In this document: positions 1 through 13,027 of the stretch, piece by piece
Layout: each line of letters opens with the position of its first letter
Position numbering within the stretch: position 1 is the stretch's first letter
Source: Lingula anatina
Taxonomy: Eukaryota; Brachiopoda; Lingulata; Lingulida; Lingulidae
DNA: 64,000 bases
Assembly (NCBI RefSeq): GCF_001039355.2
Contig: NW_019775531.1
Coordinates: forward strand, 188,553-252,552
Reading direction: 5' to 3'
Position numbers and translations under genes: made by a program
The notes under the pieces: model-generated
The model's database searches: none
Told to the model about the DNA's origin: nothing
Seen by the model: only the letters and a program-made list of their open reading frames with translations

Positions 1-690
1 AAAGTCTTCTTTATGAAATATATCAAAGGGAAAGGAGGAGATTTTGATAACAAAGTAATCTCCCAACATGTGCCACTAAGTTCTGGCAAGATGTGAAGGA
101 ATCTTTTCAAAAATTGCTATCATCTCATTTTCATCTACAGGTGTTTATGGTGGAAATTTCGCTACACTTTCCTTGTTTATGGGTTTTTATTGTCATTTGC
201 CAGGCGTATGCAATAACATCGCTGGTAGATATAAACTCTTAGTCCAAAAAATGATCACATGATAGCTGTTAACCGATTTAGAATAAAAAATATATAATTC
301 TTATTCTATATACTTATATTTAACGTGACCTAGAATAAAGAAATGCCAAAACATCGCTGAAGACATACACATTTTATACCATTAGGAATATGCACCCATC
401 AAACTAGAGTTTTATTTAATGATCTTCACATAAAAAAGTAATGGCCATAAAATCGAAAAGATGTTACCGTTTTCATCAAATTTACAACAGAATACACGCT
501 TCAAAAGTCACTTGTCTAATAACACGTGCGTTTACGGTAACTGTACTTATCTCCTTTAAGTTGCATGGCATGCCACCAACCCAACAAGGGTAACCGATGT
601 GTTTAGTGGGAAATTGTCCCATTACTTTTTAAACTTCTTGACAGAGGCCCTTCAGATTATTATGAGGATTTTTTTAACTTTCTACTCTAG

Positions 691-2979
691 AATCCCAAGG
701 ACAAGTTTGTCCACCGGCTTCGAACCCCACTGTGCTGACAGCCCCGGTGACCATAGACCCTTGGCCTGGAGATGACAAATTTTCCAGCAACTTTGACTGT
801 TACTGGAAAGTAAACGCCCCATACGGAGAGGTATGGTCTTTGTCTTCAAGTAACAAAAGGAATAGAATAAAATGGCGGTCATATGGTTTCTGTACGTTTT
901 AATTAATTGTAGAAGTCAGTTATGCGATTTTCTTCCTGTGTTTGTTACTGGGACAAACGTTACCTGAACACGTTTCTTTACTTTTGACTCAAGCATTTCT
1001 ACATGAGGGTATAATTTGTATTCCTCAGGAAGAGACCGTTAGGCAATGAGTAGATTTCAACAGCACACAAGTGCTTCATGAAAATTGTGTACATGATGTT
1101 GCACATCCCTTTTAGATACCATGCACCTCTTTTGACGTCTCGTAGCCGTAGCTTTTTCATGAAAGGCTAGGTCATACTTTAGTTTTGTAATGAATGTAGA
1201 GAAAGAGATTGATAAAGGATTGGTGATGAGTAAACGGGGTTTGACAGTGGGAACAAAGCTGAATCCAAAGCTCTTGCTGTTTCTCTCTACATGATCTGCG
1301 ACTTGATCATCGGCCTTTGCATCTTACAGCTATGTTTTATGCCCTTAATTTCAGGAATTGGGTTACACAATCGAGTCTTTCGACGTGGAAGATGATTTAA
1401 CTTGCAGTTATGTATTTCTAAAGATAAGTGGCGTTTCGGATTCGGGCGGTTTCAAAATATATTGTGGGGGCTCGCTAGCCAGTGGTGTCTATGGCAGTCC
1501 AATTAACATTGTTTTTCACAGTAAGGATTCTGTTGTTGCATCTGGATTTCGACTTGTGATTATTCCACGTGAGTGGCAACTCTCTCTCTCTCTTTCTCTC
1601 TCTCTCCTTCTGTCTCCCTCACTGTCTGTATATTTACAGCTCGTCCATATTTTGGCACTATCATTTGTATCGACTCCAAGTGCAAATTGCCCAGTTAATC
1701 ATAAAATTGCATGTTTTTATACTATTAGCGAGAAAACCCGAAAGTTAACGGCGAAGCCTGCCAAGACGTTTAATGTTCGCGTAAAAGTGAAATTAAAAAG
1801 GACATGCAAACTCATTTCAATAGCTTAAAGTTTCCATGCACACAAACACACACACATACAAATAATTTGAAGTAAAAACGTGTTGAAAAGTGGGTTTTTC
1901 TTTCAGTTTTGGGAACAGGCTTTCAACCAACCTATTTATTGGTACCAATGTTGTTGACCCACGTATCATTGAACCTGGTGACTGGTTCCGAGACGGCTTC
2001 ACCAACGGAGGCAGGCACAGTCAAGCCGTTACAAACTGAACAGCAGTCTTCAGCACCACCAAACTTCGATGCCTCAACCTATACCCCAATCCAAAATGGG
2101 CAACCGCATTTAGTAACTGGTGCTTCCGGCTCATTTCAAACGACAGGACCTTATTCAACCCCAAATTCAACCTGGACTATTCTCTCAACCCTCGATTCAA
2201 TTCAGTCTCAATCAGTACCATCATTGTCCATGTATACCATGTTTCAGATGACGCCAACGCCTTCAAAATCCATTACATACCCACCCATTCAGCCATCAGC
2301 AAGCCCAGAGTCACTTGAATATGTGCCGGCGCAGTCGGTCACCTTAAATTGGCAATCAGCAACAAGTCTGTCTACAAAGCCGAGCAATGTTACTTCCCCT
2401 GCCACTACCAAGTGGAGTACTGAGGACGCTGTCGGCAAATACAGACAAAAGGTTCAAGAAGAAGAAGAGGCAAGGAAGATGGCGGCTACTGTAGGCTGGG
2501 TCACGACAGGAGCCATAGCTGCTGTAATAATTGTAACAGTGGGAGTGGTTTTGTTCATCAAATGGTATGTTCATTAATTCATTATCATTTGAGCTATGTT
2601 GGTTTTCAGTTCTCTGCATTTCATACCGCGGTGTCAGTACTTTGACATTTTTTACATTGTTTTGCATCCAGAGTTACACCTGGTATTTCATTCTGTGACA
2701 TAGTTAATATGACATGATATGATAACTAAACTTATATTTATGTTTATGTCATTCGTTTTTCCTGTTTCTTATGAGTGGACTAATCGATTTTTTGAAAAGT
2801 CACACTCATTCTGACTCCTATATTATAACAAAATAACGTTTTGATAATATATTACGGATATTATTTGTCTGTAAGCATTGAAATAAGTCTGGAGAACATA
2901 TCATTTTGTCTTTTTCAGGAAAGGGTGCCAGTCTAACGTCGTTCACATAATTTCTAACCGTGATAACTCGACCCTGTGA
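691..2979 (+). CDS. CUB-domain single-pass membrane protein, 5' partial
   Basis: Four exons in consistent phase: 691-830, 1355-1568, 1907-2564, 2919-2979 (stop TGA 2977-2979), 356 residues after a split first codon. Exons 1-2 encode a CUB domain: FSSNFDCYWKVNAPYGE, then ESFDVEDDLTCSYVFLKI, then KIYCGG, the usual C-x-W-x-V/I-x-AP and paired-Cys pattern. Exon 3 is a long Ser/Thr/Pro-rich, mucin-like stalk with few cysteines, then a Lys/Glu-rich stretch and a membrane segment (VGWVTTGAIAAVIIVTVGVV). The last exon gives a short tail of about 20 residues (WKGCQSNVVHIISN...). The predicted topology is extracellular CUB, O-glycosylated stalk, one helix and a short cytoplasmic end. CUB domains usually bind proteins or carbohydrate; the ligand is unknown. 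The signal-peptide exon was not placed with matching phase, so the 5' end is open. Confidence 0.78.
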
Positions 2980-3400
2980 AAATCATCACCTACTTTAAGG
3001 GATTGACGGAAATTCCAAATGAGAGATGTTTCCAAAGTTGCACTGATCAGCAGTTTGGGAGATCAGATGTCAGTTGTGCCACAGTGTATAGCAAGAGGTT
3101 TAATTCAATTGAATACCCCAGAACCTAGTTTTTCCAATATATTCACGTCGAAAATGCCAGAAACGACTTATGATATTAAGCGCAAGCACGACAGGAGCAA
3201 AATGTCATTGGGGTGAAACCAGATCGTATCTTCATGATATGATAAGTACCCCAGTAAACGTATACAGCAGCGATGTTTTGATTTGCTATTTATGTATTGG
3301 TCTTTAATTCTTCTTTTTTTCCTTTACTGCTAACTGTTCCTAACAAATTAAAAATGCTTGGTCAGTAAATACAGTGCTTACTCCGGAAAAAAATCCCATT

Positions 3401-3701
3401 AATAAACCAGAATTAGTCACCATTGACCTCTGCCTGAAAACTTCATTGTTGCCATTGAAATATAGAATCCGAAACTGTTTTACCTTTTTCTACATAATCA
3501 CACACTTATTTTGCACGTAGATGTTTTATAATTAAGTATCATTGCAATCTTTAATTATTTTAGCAGCATGTAAATAGCCACTAAAGCGTACTTTTGATTT
3601 CTTTATGTGAATGCTGAGTCGAAGTTATGGTGAGCATTAGCACACATATAGTGTCACAGGCGGATACCATATGTTTACGAAATAACATTTTACAAAATAA
3701 A
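3401..3701 (+). terminator. Candidate polyadenylation signals of the CUB gene
   Basis: AATAAA occurs at 3401-3406 and again at 3696-3701, about 420 and 720 bases after the stop codon. Either could end the transcript. The 65-codon ORF at 3019-3216 lies in this presumed 3' UTR and has no recognisable features. Confidence 0.35.
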
Positions 3702-4358
3702 TATTTCTTATCCTCAACACTTGTTTTATTACGGGCAGTCTACTTATAGTGTTTGTATACTATTGTGTGCGAAAACAGACAAATGATAAAAATTTCTCAC
3801 TTGAATTTAAATTCGGATTTGCTTTCACAGAACACGAAACGGAAGACTTCACTCAACGATAAAAACTACAATAACAACAATTGTGAATTATCTTTGCATG
3901 GAGGTTCTGATATTCAGTCTCATTTATCATTATTAGAACATAATTCATCATGCACTTTCAGTTAAATAACAAATTGGCAATTCTTAACTATGCTATAATT
4001 TGCTGTCGTTAACACATCATGAAACATCCTCACTTTATATCTAGTACAATATATCATGCTTTTTGAAAACAATGAGTGGAAGATAGCAGCATGCACTCAC
4101 CTGGATTACACAAAATGCTGACGTCGCCATCTTGTCCTTATTTTACAGGTAACAATTACAACACGCCAGTAAATGGAAACGTATGCCGAATACGTACGAG
4201 TAGATGATCGGTGAAGCTCGTAATGAAAGGAATATTAACCGCGGACAATTAGGACCAATCGTGGTCACTTATATATAAAGGTAACACTTTACACCTGTGA
4301 GGTGATCATTTGTAAATAAAAGCACATGGGATTGAGGTGGGACAACCTTTTTTGCCCA

Positions 4359-4361
<3 letters not shown>

Positions 4362-4436
<75 letters not shown>
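4362..4436. repeat. (TA)n microsatellite
   Basis: An uninterrupted AT/TA dinucleotide run of about 74 bases. It creates a spurious Ile-Tyr ORF on the minus strand. Confidence 0.97.
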
Positions 4437-4438
<2 letters not shown>

Positions 4439-4461
4439 GTGATACCTTAATCACATTTCAA

Positions 4462-4467
4462 TTTATT
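4462..4467 (-). terminator. Candidate poly(A) signal of the short plexin-like gene
   Basis: AATAAA read on the minus strand, about 72 bases beyond the in-frame TAA at 4541-4539. Its position fits the model in which the plexin-like gene ends here rather than continuing to a transmembrane region. Confidence 0.4.
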
Positions 4468-4538
4468 TCGATTACAGAAAATGTATATACTGCATAGAAA
4501 ACCAAATGAGATGTAGAGAAAAGCATAATGATAACTGC

Positions 4539-7500
4539 TTACCCTGAGTGTGCGCCACAGTCAAAATATGTGAAGTTGGTCGTTAAAAACTTGACTCCTG
4601 TCGTTACTGATTTGATAGATAATGGTATTGTGATGTGATCTGGAATTTAAGTGGCACTTTCTTTAGCGCGTGATTCAAAAATATCTTATCAGAAAATATT
4701 TATTCCTAAAGAACAGATATGATCTATCAATATGGCACAGACAAAATTCTGTATCAAAATAATATCTGAGTGTTCTATTTCAATAATAATAACAATAATA
4801 ATAATAATAATCACGATGCATAGCACTTTCGCTTCAACTTAAAATTGGATGGTATATTTGTAATATCGAACTTATAGTTCTGATGACGAAAAGAACAACA
4901 ACATATTCTAAAAAACAAGAACTGCATTAATATTTAGATTTATAGTGCAAAAATGTAGTAACTGTGCAATTGCATTAAATCATAAATGTGTGGGAACTGG
5001 AAAAAGCTGAATGTATTTAGGGATAAGATTCTGTCGGATATCTTGTTGATATGATATATATGCAAATTGTACATGAACAAACTCCTTACCGTCTCCAACT
5101 TGTATAGAAGGTAACCTGGTGGGTTTGTCACATGTCACTAAGTTTCCTCCAGTGACTGTTGCACTGACAGCTGTGGTATCAAATACACACTGATAGGTCT
5201 GACCAGGGGGCAGTAGGCTTACTGATATGTTCGCCTAAATTTATGAACGAACTCAACAGTGATTCTTTTTAGATGGTTTTTAATATTGCAACTTACAGAT
5301 ACATGCATCAAACTACTTATTGCATTCAGCCACGTTTACAGTAATGTGATTTTCATATCGATGCATTCCTGTGTATGACGTTCTTCAGCGGTCATCTGAT
5401 CGGTTACTGCACCGTTTGCCTAAGCAATTCAGTTAACAATGGAAGCAAAAGGTCGTGCTACAAGATCTACAGCATTCACCTCACTGAACCTTCGCACACG
5501 TGCACAGTATAGCGATACACTGAAATTCTATTACTACAAGCTGTTCTATTCTGAACTCTGCCGACGTTATTCGAGCGATGGATGGAGTCCACCAAAAGAT
5601 ATCACAAAGATTATTGGTAACACTGAAATGAAGCAAAAGTTGTTTGTGCAACAAATGCACGTATATAGCAATTCTTTGTACCTGTGTGGGTCTGGCTAGA
5701 GGTGTGTTTGATGGTGAAATGGTATTGATCTTGGTGCACTGCCCGTTATCGAAGGGAAGCCATCTTTCGGCGCCATCTGCATTAGAGCATTGACTTTTTC
5801 TGCTGCATCTAAAAGGTTAAACACATTATTTAGGTGGATTTTTGTATTAAACCCCTCACAAAATAACAGCATGATGTAATTTTAAAAAAATGGAGTCAAG
5901 AAAGAGGATTTGGTATGCATGCGTCACCTATACCCTGTAGTTCACCTATAGTTTTACAGTCACACATTCAATGACATTATAACCGCGTCCAAAAGACATG
6001 GTTACAAAAATATGAGTATATTTATGTCTTATTTCTCTGCAACATTTCCACACGAATATTTAGACACGTAAATTAGATTTGAAAAAAACAAACGCAGCAA
6101 GAAACTGTTAAACAAAACATTTGAATATGGACACGTTGCGTTATTAATTATTTCTCGAAAATCTACAAATACAGAGAGAGCTTAAAACAGCGAGTATTCA
6201 AATCAAATCTTTCAAGTGCAAATACTATATATCCTATTCTTACTTGTTCTCCAGACTGCACCACCCACAGAACGGATCTCTGGATGCCAGACAATCATCA
6301 CAACTACTGTAACTACCGCAGTCTTCTACCTTCAATTTACTGACCTGGGAATTATTAATATAAATCACTAGCATATTTTGTTTGCGTTATAATCTAAATC
6401 AAACGTTCTGACCCTTACTGGGTTCTTGGGCAAAATCCAAAAGTTCGTACATGTAAGTATTCTACTGCATTTTACAACTGGGCTACAAGATATTTAAATC
6501 CTTGTATGTAAAGTCAAAGTATGATTGAACAATTAAAATCACACTTCTAAGAGATGAACCATGACCACATATTCGTGTGTATGCTTCTTTCCATCACCAT
6601 TTATATAAAATTTCGACGAGACTCACCTTGTATTTGGTCAGAACATACACGTGCTCGCCTGTGCCGTCTAACTGTATATCTTTAACCTGATCGCTTGACA
6701 CTTGCACAGATGCATATTCCACAGCAGATGTATTAGACTGGACTAATATCTAAAAACATTATTGACGGTTAGACATAGCACGAAAGTTTTTTTAGACGTG
6801 GTGATATATGTATATATGAAACGGATGTTTAAAAAAACTTACGTTTTCAAGAACAAAAAGTGCGAAAAAACCCCGCTTTTTGCTAGAATATATATACTTG
6901 AGAAATCTATTTAGCCATCTTATACACGGTCTAACATACGAAGATCCTTACTGATTATCAAAATTCCTTTTCAAATTAACACATTAACTCGGTAGATATT
7001 ACATTATTAAACAAAAGAGAAATCCAGCTACTGTTCGCATAATCAGTGAGAATTAAAAGCAACTACTCAGTTGTTCAGTACCTTCTTTAGTTGTCCGTCA
7101 GCAGTGCCTACAAAAGCCACAGTATAGTTGGTGGTGGTGGTTGTGGCTACTACTGTCCATGTGGACGACGTGGCTGTCAGAGCAGGGGTTGATGTTGCCG
7201 GGGTGGTTGACACTAGGGGCGTGTTAACACCGCCATAGTCATGGTTACAGTAGTTTGATCCGTAATTATATGACTGGAAATTTAAAGGTAGTTAATAAAA
7301 AATCAGTGATGAACAGCAAAAATGGATTGGCTGTTTAGAATAATCTGCAAATACAGGACACTGATTTAAAAAAAAGGTTGTATTTTTACATAGACATTAA
7401 TTGGACAGCAATGTGGAAATTGATTAAAGGTAAACTTACTGGGAACGAAGAACATCCTCGTGAACCTCCCGGGAACTGTACAGCTTCAGTATTTCCATAC

Positions 7501-8531
7501 CCAGCGAAGCACTGCTCGTATTTATCTTTTATTACTTTGTTTATACCGTCCATTGGAAATACACACAAAGCTGAACTAGATCCTTTGACAAAGGCACCAA
7601 CTAGTACATTTTCATTTCCAAGGTTCGTTTCCAATATAGATTTTGCAAGATTGAACGACACGATAGGATTGTCCCCTATGCAACGCAATGGCATTTCAAA
7701 GTACGAGAAGTACTTGTCATCATTCTGGCAAATTCGAACTAATCTGGTTTCGTATTCTGCGCTTCTAAATGTTGTTTTTTGGTTAGTGATGAAATAGCTA
7801 TAACCGTTCAAAGAGAACCCAGAAACGTAATTTATTGGAAAAGTACTTCGAACAATCTCAGAAAAGGTTATGTACGTTCCTGAACCGGACAGTGCGTTGT
7901 AGTATGCCAATTCCAGCGTTTGAAGAGATCGGCTACTAACAGCGGTCACGTGTTCCCGGAGTCTCCTACTCTCCCCCTGTCCCGTATAAGTAGAAGCCAC
8001 ATACAAAACTTCCTGTGAGTTGGGCCCCGGTGCAACAAAAGCCACAGTTGAAGCATCGGGAGAATTGGCGGCAACGTAATTCTCCATTGGATCACGGGAG
8101 CTACGATGTGGAGTAACCTGTGATATATCAGTGACTGGTCGAGACTCACAAGTACCTTGGTACACGCTACCACAAGATATCAGTTTACCCCTGGACTGGT
8201 CTACCACTAGGATTTTGTTGTAGTTGTCTGTTGGTGTCCCTTGTGAGCAGGGAAAAGAAGACCTAGGTGGACTACAGTATGGACTATCCGTGACTGGTCC
8301 AGTCGTTGCGTTCTGTAACAGGTGGAAGTCACCATCCAGTCGGTAAAGCACATTAACAGCTCCAACATATACAGCCCCAGTGGCGTTATCAATCGCCATG
8401 TTGTTGAATTCTACTGTTTTCTGTCCACATGGAAAAGAACTGACAATTGTGGAGGTGAAGGCTATATCGTAGAGATGGAATACAGCGCAGAGGAATAGAA
8501 ATGTCTCGAAATTTATTATCGCCTGGTACAT
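4539..8531 (-). CDS. Plexin-like Sema-PSI protein, apparently secreted and truncated
   Basis: Minus-strand exons: 8531-7440, 7273-7082, 6749-6627, 6344-6244, 5808-5682, 5234-5090, 4597-4539. All phases match and the sum is 1839 nt (612 residues). Residues 1 to about 26 form a hydrophobic signal peptide. The Sema domain follows: NMAIDNATGAVYVGAVNVLY near the start, PVTDSPYCSPP, then NYTVAFVGTADGQLKK and GEHVYVLTKYK at its end. The PSI domain is CGSYSSCDDCLASRDPFCGWC. The next two exons match the region between PSI1 and PSI2 of plexins and end at NFTYFDCGAHSG, where a plexin would run into its second PSI; instead the frame reads GGG TAA. No IPT repeats, membrane helix or GAP domain are found at lower coordinates. 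GTAAGC overlaps the stop, so splicing to a missing exon is possible. A splice acceptor lies 15 bases before the ATG (5' UTR exon from 8546). Confidence 0.82.
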
Positions 8532-8676
8532 TCTTTATAATAGGTCCTGAAATTGAAAGCCGTTCTTTTTTTTTTTTTTTTTTTCAAACAGGAACAGACT
8601 CGTATACAAAATAACTTTATAAAAGAGGACATTCACAACAGATGAGCCTTGGTTTTATCGGCCCTACATGAAAGCA

Positions 8677-8810
8677 GAGCCGACTAATCCGCTGATGGTC
8701 TCCCCGCCGCCGCATGCCCCATTAAATCACGGCTCCGTTGTTTAATTGCTAGACCCATGCATAGACGGCGCCTGCGGAGACGGGGAGCTCATCAGCGGAT
8801 TAAATGGCTC
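8677..8810. mobile_element. Foldback (inverted-repeat) element
   Basis: The 30-base arms at 8677-8706 and 8781-8810 are reverse complements at about 25 of 30 positions; both contain TAATCCGCTGATG. They enclose about 74 bases. The element sits just upstream of the 5' end of the plexin-like gene. No protein is encoded, so it is a MITE-like element or structured repeat. Confidence 0.6.
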
Positions 8811-10624
8811 TTCTTTCGTAAAGGGTCTGCCATACTTGATCCGCGGACTATCTGTTCTGAATGCGCTTTAACACAGACGCAGGGGGTGGCAATACCCGAC
8901 CTCCATCCATACATGTTCAAGTATAAAGAAAAAAATATGATTATCGAGCTGGAGACCAACGTCATTATTAAAGTCCCTATTTACGGGTATCAAAGCAGTT
9001 TACCATACCCCCAAACATTAGAATTAAGTTAAACAATGTACCAGTATTGCTTATCATATTGAGAAATGGGGGGGTATTCGGCGTCATTTTAAATAATTAA
9101 TTACTTCAAAGGCAAGTTATAACTGCACTGTGCAGTGAGAAAAATAATACAATGAACTTAATATAAGTATCATTTTTATTAGCACTTACCCGAGGGACTG
9201 AAAGACTATACCAAAGACCCTTATACTGCTTTAAGCGAATGCTCCAACTGCTATCAGTACACTCTCAAAAATCACTTCCTGGTTGACTGCCAGTACGTTG
9301 TAATTTGGTCCAGAATGACCTCACTGATGTTGTTATTTTAACAGCGCATACAATCAAATGCGCGGTATTAAGTAGGTCATATATGTGTACCTGTGTAAGG
9401 ATAAGTTGATGTAAATACCTGTGTTACTTGGATCGTTTGTACTGTCTGACCACGGGGTCTGCTCGTTGTCATTTAAAAAGTTATTGAATCGGACACTCTA
9501 TACTTGTGTACTATTTAAGCGGTCTCTTTGTTATCAGAGGGTAGGTTGTTTGCCTCCTTGTTGATAACATATACATTGGCTTGATACCGGTATATCTAAT
9601 TATTAACTTGTCATTGTATTGTTTTCTTGGTTTATAATTATGTGCTTTTTAAAATAACGATGAGCTTTGAAACATAGGCTTTTTTCGCGTCTTTACAAAT
9701 AATATCAAATCTAATCTAATCTCCACATGAAACTTATCAACAACGATTTGTAATACCTACTGCTGTGATCTTTATTCTTAAAATAGGCGTTGAATTGATT
9801 TTATATTTCCGTTACTTCAACAGCTCCAGTGGGCAAATCCACCCCTTTGTATTTTGATGTGAAACCATCATCTCATACACTGTGATATGACACGTTAAAA
9901 TTTGCATTGTTTAAACAGATAAGTTAAAAAAATCTTCTCTGTTGGGTTATTTGCCAAATATGTTATCCTCAAAACTGGCTTGTTCGCACCAGCTTTTACA
10001 AATTGGAACGTTTTTTAATGATTCCCTCTTCTTAGGGGCTTGCATGCATAAACCAAAACCGTCCCGTCGTGGACTCTCTTCGATTACATTGTGCTCTTTA
10101 ACGCCATAGGTGAAGCCAAACTAAATCTCAACATAAAACAGTCATGATAATATATCTAGGAACGCTCCGTGTCGGCTTCTAAAACAGGGCCTCGGTTGCA
10201 TCATGAACTTCAATGTTGATGATAAGACCATGCACGTTCTTTGACTGGCGCTGCGGGAGAAGGAATACATTTGCACGGCGGCACGTAAGGTAGTTTCCGT
10301 TTCATCTGAAGCCTGTCAAAAAAGTTTCTGCGGCTCCGTGGTAACCCCGCTTCCTTGGGCACAGCTAGACACTTGTACGCGGGTTCGAATTCTAGAAAGT
10401 TCAGCGTAATGATTTTGCTAGGAGGTAGAAGGGGAGGTAAAGAGGGGGGGGTTAAAATCTGATAACCCTGGGTTCCACCGTCACCTGCCTGTCCACTGTT
10501 GTATGCATTTACTGGTTTATGTGAAGAAAACGTTGATGTTTATGCATGTTTGATAGTTATTTATTCACCAACTAGATTATTGCATTCCTTTTGTTCTATG
10601 CCCCTTATTCCCTGATTAACTTAC

Positions 10625-10910
10625 CGTTCCCATAACCTTATCGTAGTAGCTGGATCGATCTAACTCCTCGGGGATTCTCGCTTAATTGCAGTCAGTTTAA
10701 GCGGTTTAAATGTCTGGTACTCCCCCTTGGAACTTAAAGCACTTGGGTAAAGTCGGAGGGGGGGGACTTTGTAGTCCATGATGTTGTTCATTTTGCTTTG
10801 CGAGATGGAGGGTCGTGCCAGATAATTCCGCCAACTACATTGAATGCGCCTCGGTGAAAATCCCCGCTGAGATAGAATTATCCTGCTAGTGCTATAAGGT
10901 TATGGGAACG
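10625..10910. mobile_element. MITE family I, copy A
   Basis: Terminal inverted repeats begin GTTCCCATAACCTTA on the left and end with its complement (TAAGGTTATGGGAAC) on the right. Internal words GGATCGAT, CTCGCTTAATTGCA and AAGCGGTTTAAATGTCTGG recur in the other family I copies. No coding capacity. Confidence 0.75.
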
Positions 10911-12305
10911 CATGCAGTCTAAGATGTTCAAGACAGACAAGGAAATACTACGGGTAAACAACATCTGTATTAGCTGTTGATCGAAGAAATTTAATTGACA
11001 ATTAAAACAAAATCATACCATAACGACGCCATCTTCCAAATTCATATAAAAACATTGATAAATAATGCACAGCATGATGATGTGTGTAATAGATTATTTA
11101 TGACACATTTAGCGTTTGACTTCTCACTAGATGATACCGGTGGCACGGATTATTAACCCAGGTAGGTTTTTTAATTCCCTTTAGGTCAAAGCAATAGTCG
11201 TTCAGTGTTAAAGTTTTTTATGATTGATTAGTCTCAGAGCAATGGGGTTTAACCAGGACCAATACAAACTTGGCTGCATAGTCGGATATCTAATTTTAGC
11301 AGCCTAAGCTTTGGCCACTACCTTTTTTTAAAACGGGCTTCAAGTGGATGTCATTTTATATGTCTATGATAAAACAACCGCCTTTATTTAAGTCAACTGC
11401 CAGTTTTCTCATTGTTGTGGATGACATGCACTAAGTACCTGTAGCACCTCATCGTGTCATATTGGTGGTCATCGTCACTTTTGCCCCAGCTAAAAATGGT
11501 TTAATAAGTGTTGAATCAGCACTCAATTCATGTCTGCGGACTTCCGTTTAACCAGGTTCAATAGTGTGTAGAGTACACCAACAGCACGAAATTATCGTCC
11601 CTTTTTGAAGGCACAGAACGATATTCTTTTGGCAATAAATTGGGGAGACCGGGGCTAGTTGGACCCCGGGGTAAGTTGGCCCCCCATCAAGTCTCAAGTT
11701 ACTTTAAAGGTACATACGAACCAAGCATCGGTGGAGTGTGGATTCCCAGTAACACATGTAAACCACTTCTACTAGATTCTTATATGACTCAAATAAATTT
11801 GACATGCCAAGGGATAAACTGAATAGATCACTCGATTAGCCATAAAAGACCTTTAGACTGCTCCTTTCTTTAAATTTATGGTTGAAAATTTAACCTACTT
11901 CCGTGACTTCCTGCCCCATTGACATACAGCTTAGAATGCCAGCAGAAAAATCTGTTCAAACATCATTTTCGGGTAAAATTAAACAATGCCTTTTGGTAAT
12001 TCTCTCAGTTATACTACTTGAAACTATATGCTGGCATTTGATTGGTTTTTGTGACAAAAAATTGACTTTGTATGTATCTTTAAGATGCTCAATTATTTCA
12101 TTTGGACTCACTGCCCACGCTTTCTTAGCACTATTGGATACGGTCACTTTACAAAACGATGTGATCAATTCTTTTACACCATAGATACTTTGTCATAAAT
12201 TTACTCTGTTGCTACTTCACATACCAGCAGCCTTTGATGCCATTAAACATGTGTTACTGTACACGTTTATGAGGCTTAAAAATTGGTGTGGTATTGATGG
12301 TGTTG

Positions 12306-12370
12306 CCACGCCCCTAGGATGTCGCGGCGCCCCTTAGCATGCCCCACGCCCCTAGGATGTCGCGGCGCCC
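12306..12370. repeat. 27-bp direct repeat, two copies
   Basis: The GC-rich 27-mer starting CCACGCCCCTAGGATGTCGC occurs at 12306-12332 and again at 12344-12370 without mismatch, separated by 11 bases. Confidence 0.9.
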
Positions 12371-12684
12371 GTGCCTAGACTAGAAAGATTTATTATAAGG
12401 TCGTATTTAAATGAGACAATAAGGTAGATATAAAGAGAACAGGTGGTGGGTAGAAAGGGGAACTTAGGCAGTGGGAATAAAGTTGTTTGGAAATTCACGA
12501 CTCTTGTTGCTCACTTCTTCTCGATCTGTGAACCTAAAATCGAATCTTACACCGTTTAGAGGGAGTGTTTCAAATATAGCTTCTGTAGGATCCTACATCC
12601 TCTGCCAGGGCTGCAGATTACTTACAATGTATGTGCACTTTTCTCCGACGCATTCCATTTACAGTGGAGAAATGTAGGGATATG

Positions 12685-12933
12685 CAGGGGTAGATCCAGG
12701 ATTATTGGAAGGGGGGGTTCGACCCCCCGACTTCTCCCCTACCCCTTGGCGTAAGGGCCCCGAAAAAATGTGATATTTAGAGGGCAAACTGTGCCCTTTG
12801 GTACGGTTAAGAACTATGCATCAGCTAGTCAAACTTCTAATTTGAAGAGGGGATCATTGGTTATATTTTTCTTTCAGAAATGGAAAAGGTGGAGGGGTTA
12901 GGACCCCCTTGACACCCACTAAATCCGCCCCTG
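12685..12933. mobile_element. MITE with CAGGGG termini
   Basis: The left end CAGGGGTAGATCCAGGA and the right end, read in reverse complement (CAGGGGCGGATTTAGTGG), form imperfect inverted repeats. Both continue into G-rich tracts followed by TCGACCCC or TCCTAACCCC. The CAGGGGCGGAT-type terminus is common among short hAT-like elements of animals (family knowledge). It ends about 95 bases before the start codon of the first GT92 gene. Confidence 0.65.
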
Positions 12934-13027
12934 GTATGTGTATATACATGTATATATTAAGTCTTATATTTTCAGTTCAACTTTCAAGTTAAAGAAGACC
13001 GTCCAGAGTGTCCCAACACTTCGAAGG

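Larger units (their letters stand above)
8550..12930. other. Intergenic region without a convincing gene
   Basis: About 4.4 kb between the divergent plexin-like and GT92 genes. It holds the foldback and TIR elements listed separately, short homopolymers and no ORF with domain-like composition. A GGTTCGAATTC B-box-like word at about 10382-10392 lacks a pairing T-stem and is not called. Confidence 0.6.

Noticed and set aside
147-224. Possible signal-peptide exon for the CUB gene (MVEISLHFPCLWVFIVICQA...)
   Set aside because: The leader looks plausible, but its donors (phase 0 or 2) do not match the phase-1 requirement of the exon at 691, and no bridging exon was found.
3019-3216. 65-codon ORF after the CUB gene
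   Set aside because: It lies in the presumed 3' UTR and has no domain, leader or splice support.
4085-4135. Minus-strand exon starting ATGGCGACGTCAGC and ending in a GTGAGT donor
   Set aside because: It resembles a first exon, but no continuation is found at lower coordinates and its phase does not fit the plexin-like gene.
7378-7797. 139-codon plus-strand ORF
   Set aside because: It is antisense to the Sema exon; its openness follows from the real minus-strand frame.
10370-10440. tRNA gene suggested by GGTTCGAATTC
   Set aside because: The T-stem bases on either side do not pair and no matching acceptor stem exists.
11903-12184. Overlapping ORFs on both strands (93 and 70 codons), possibly transposase remnants
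   Set aside because: The minus-strand peptide has a protein-like look, but no motif can be named and there are no flanking element ends.
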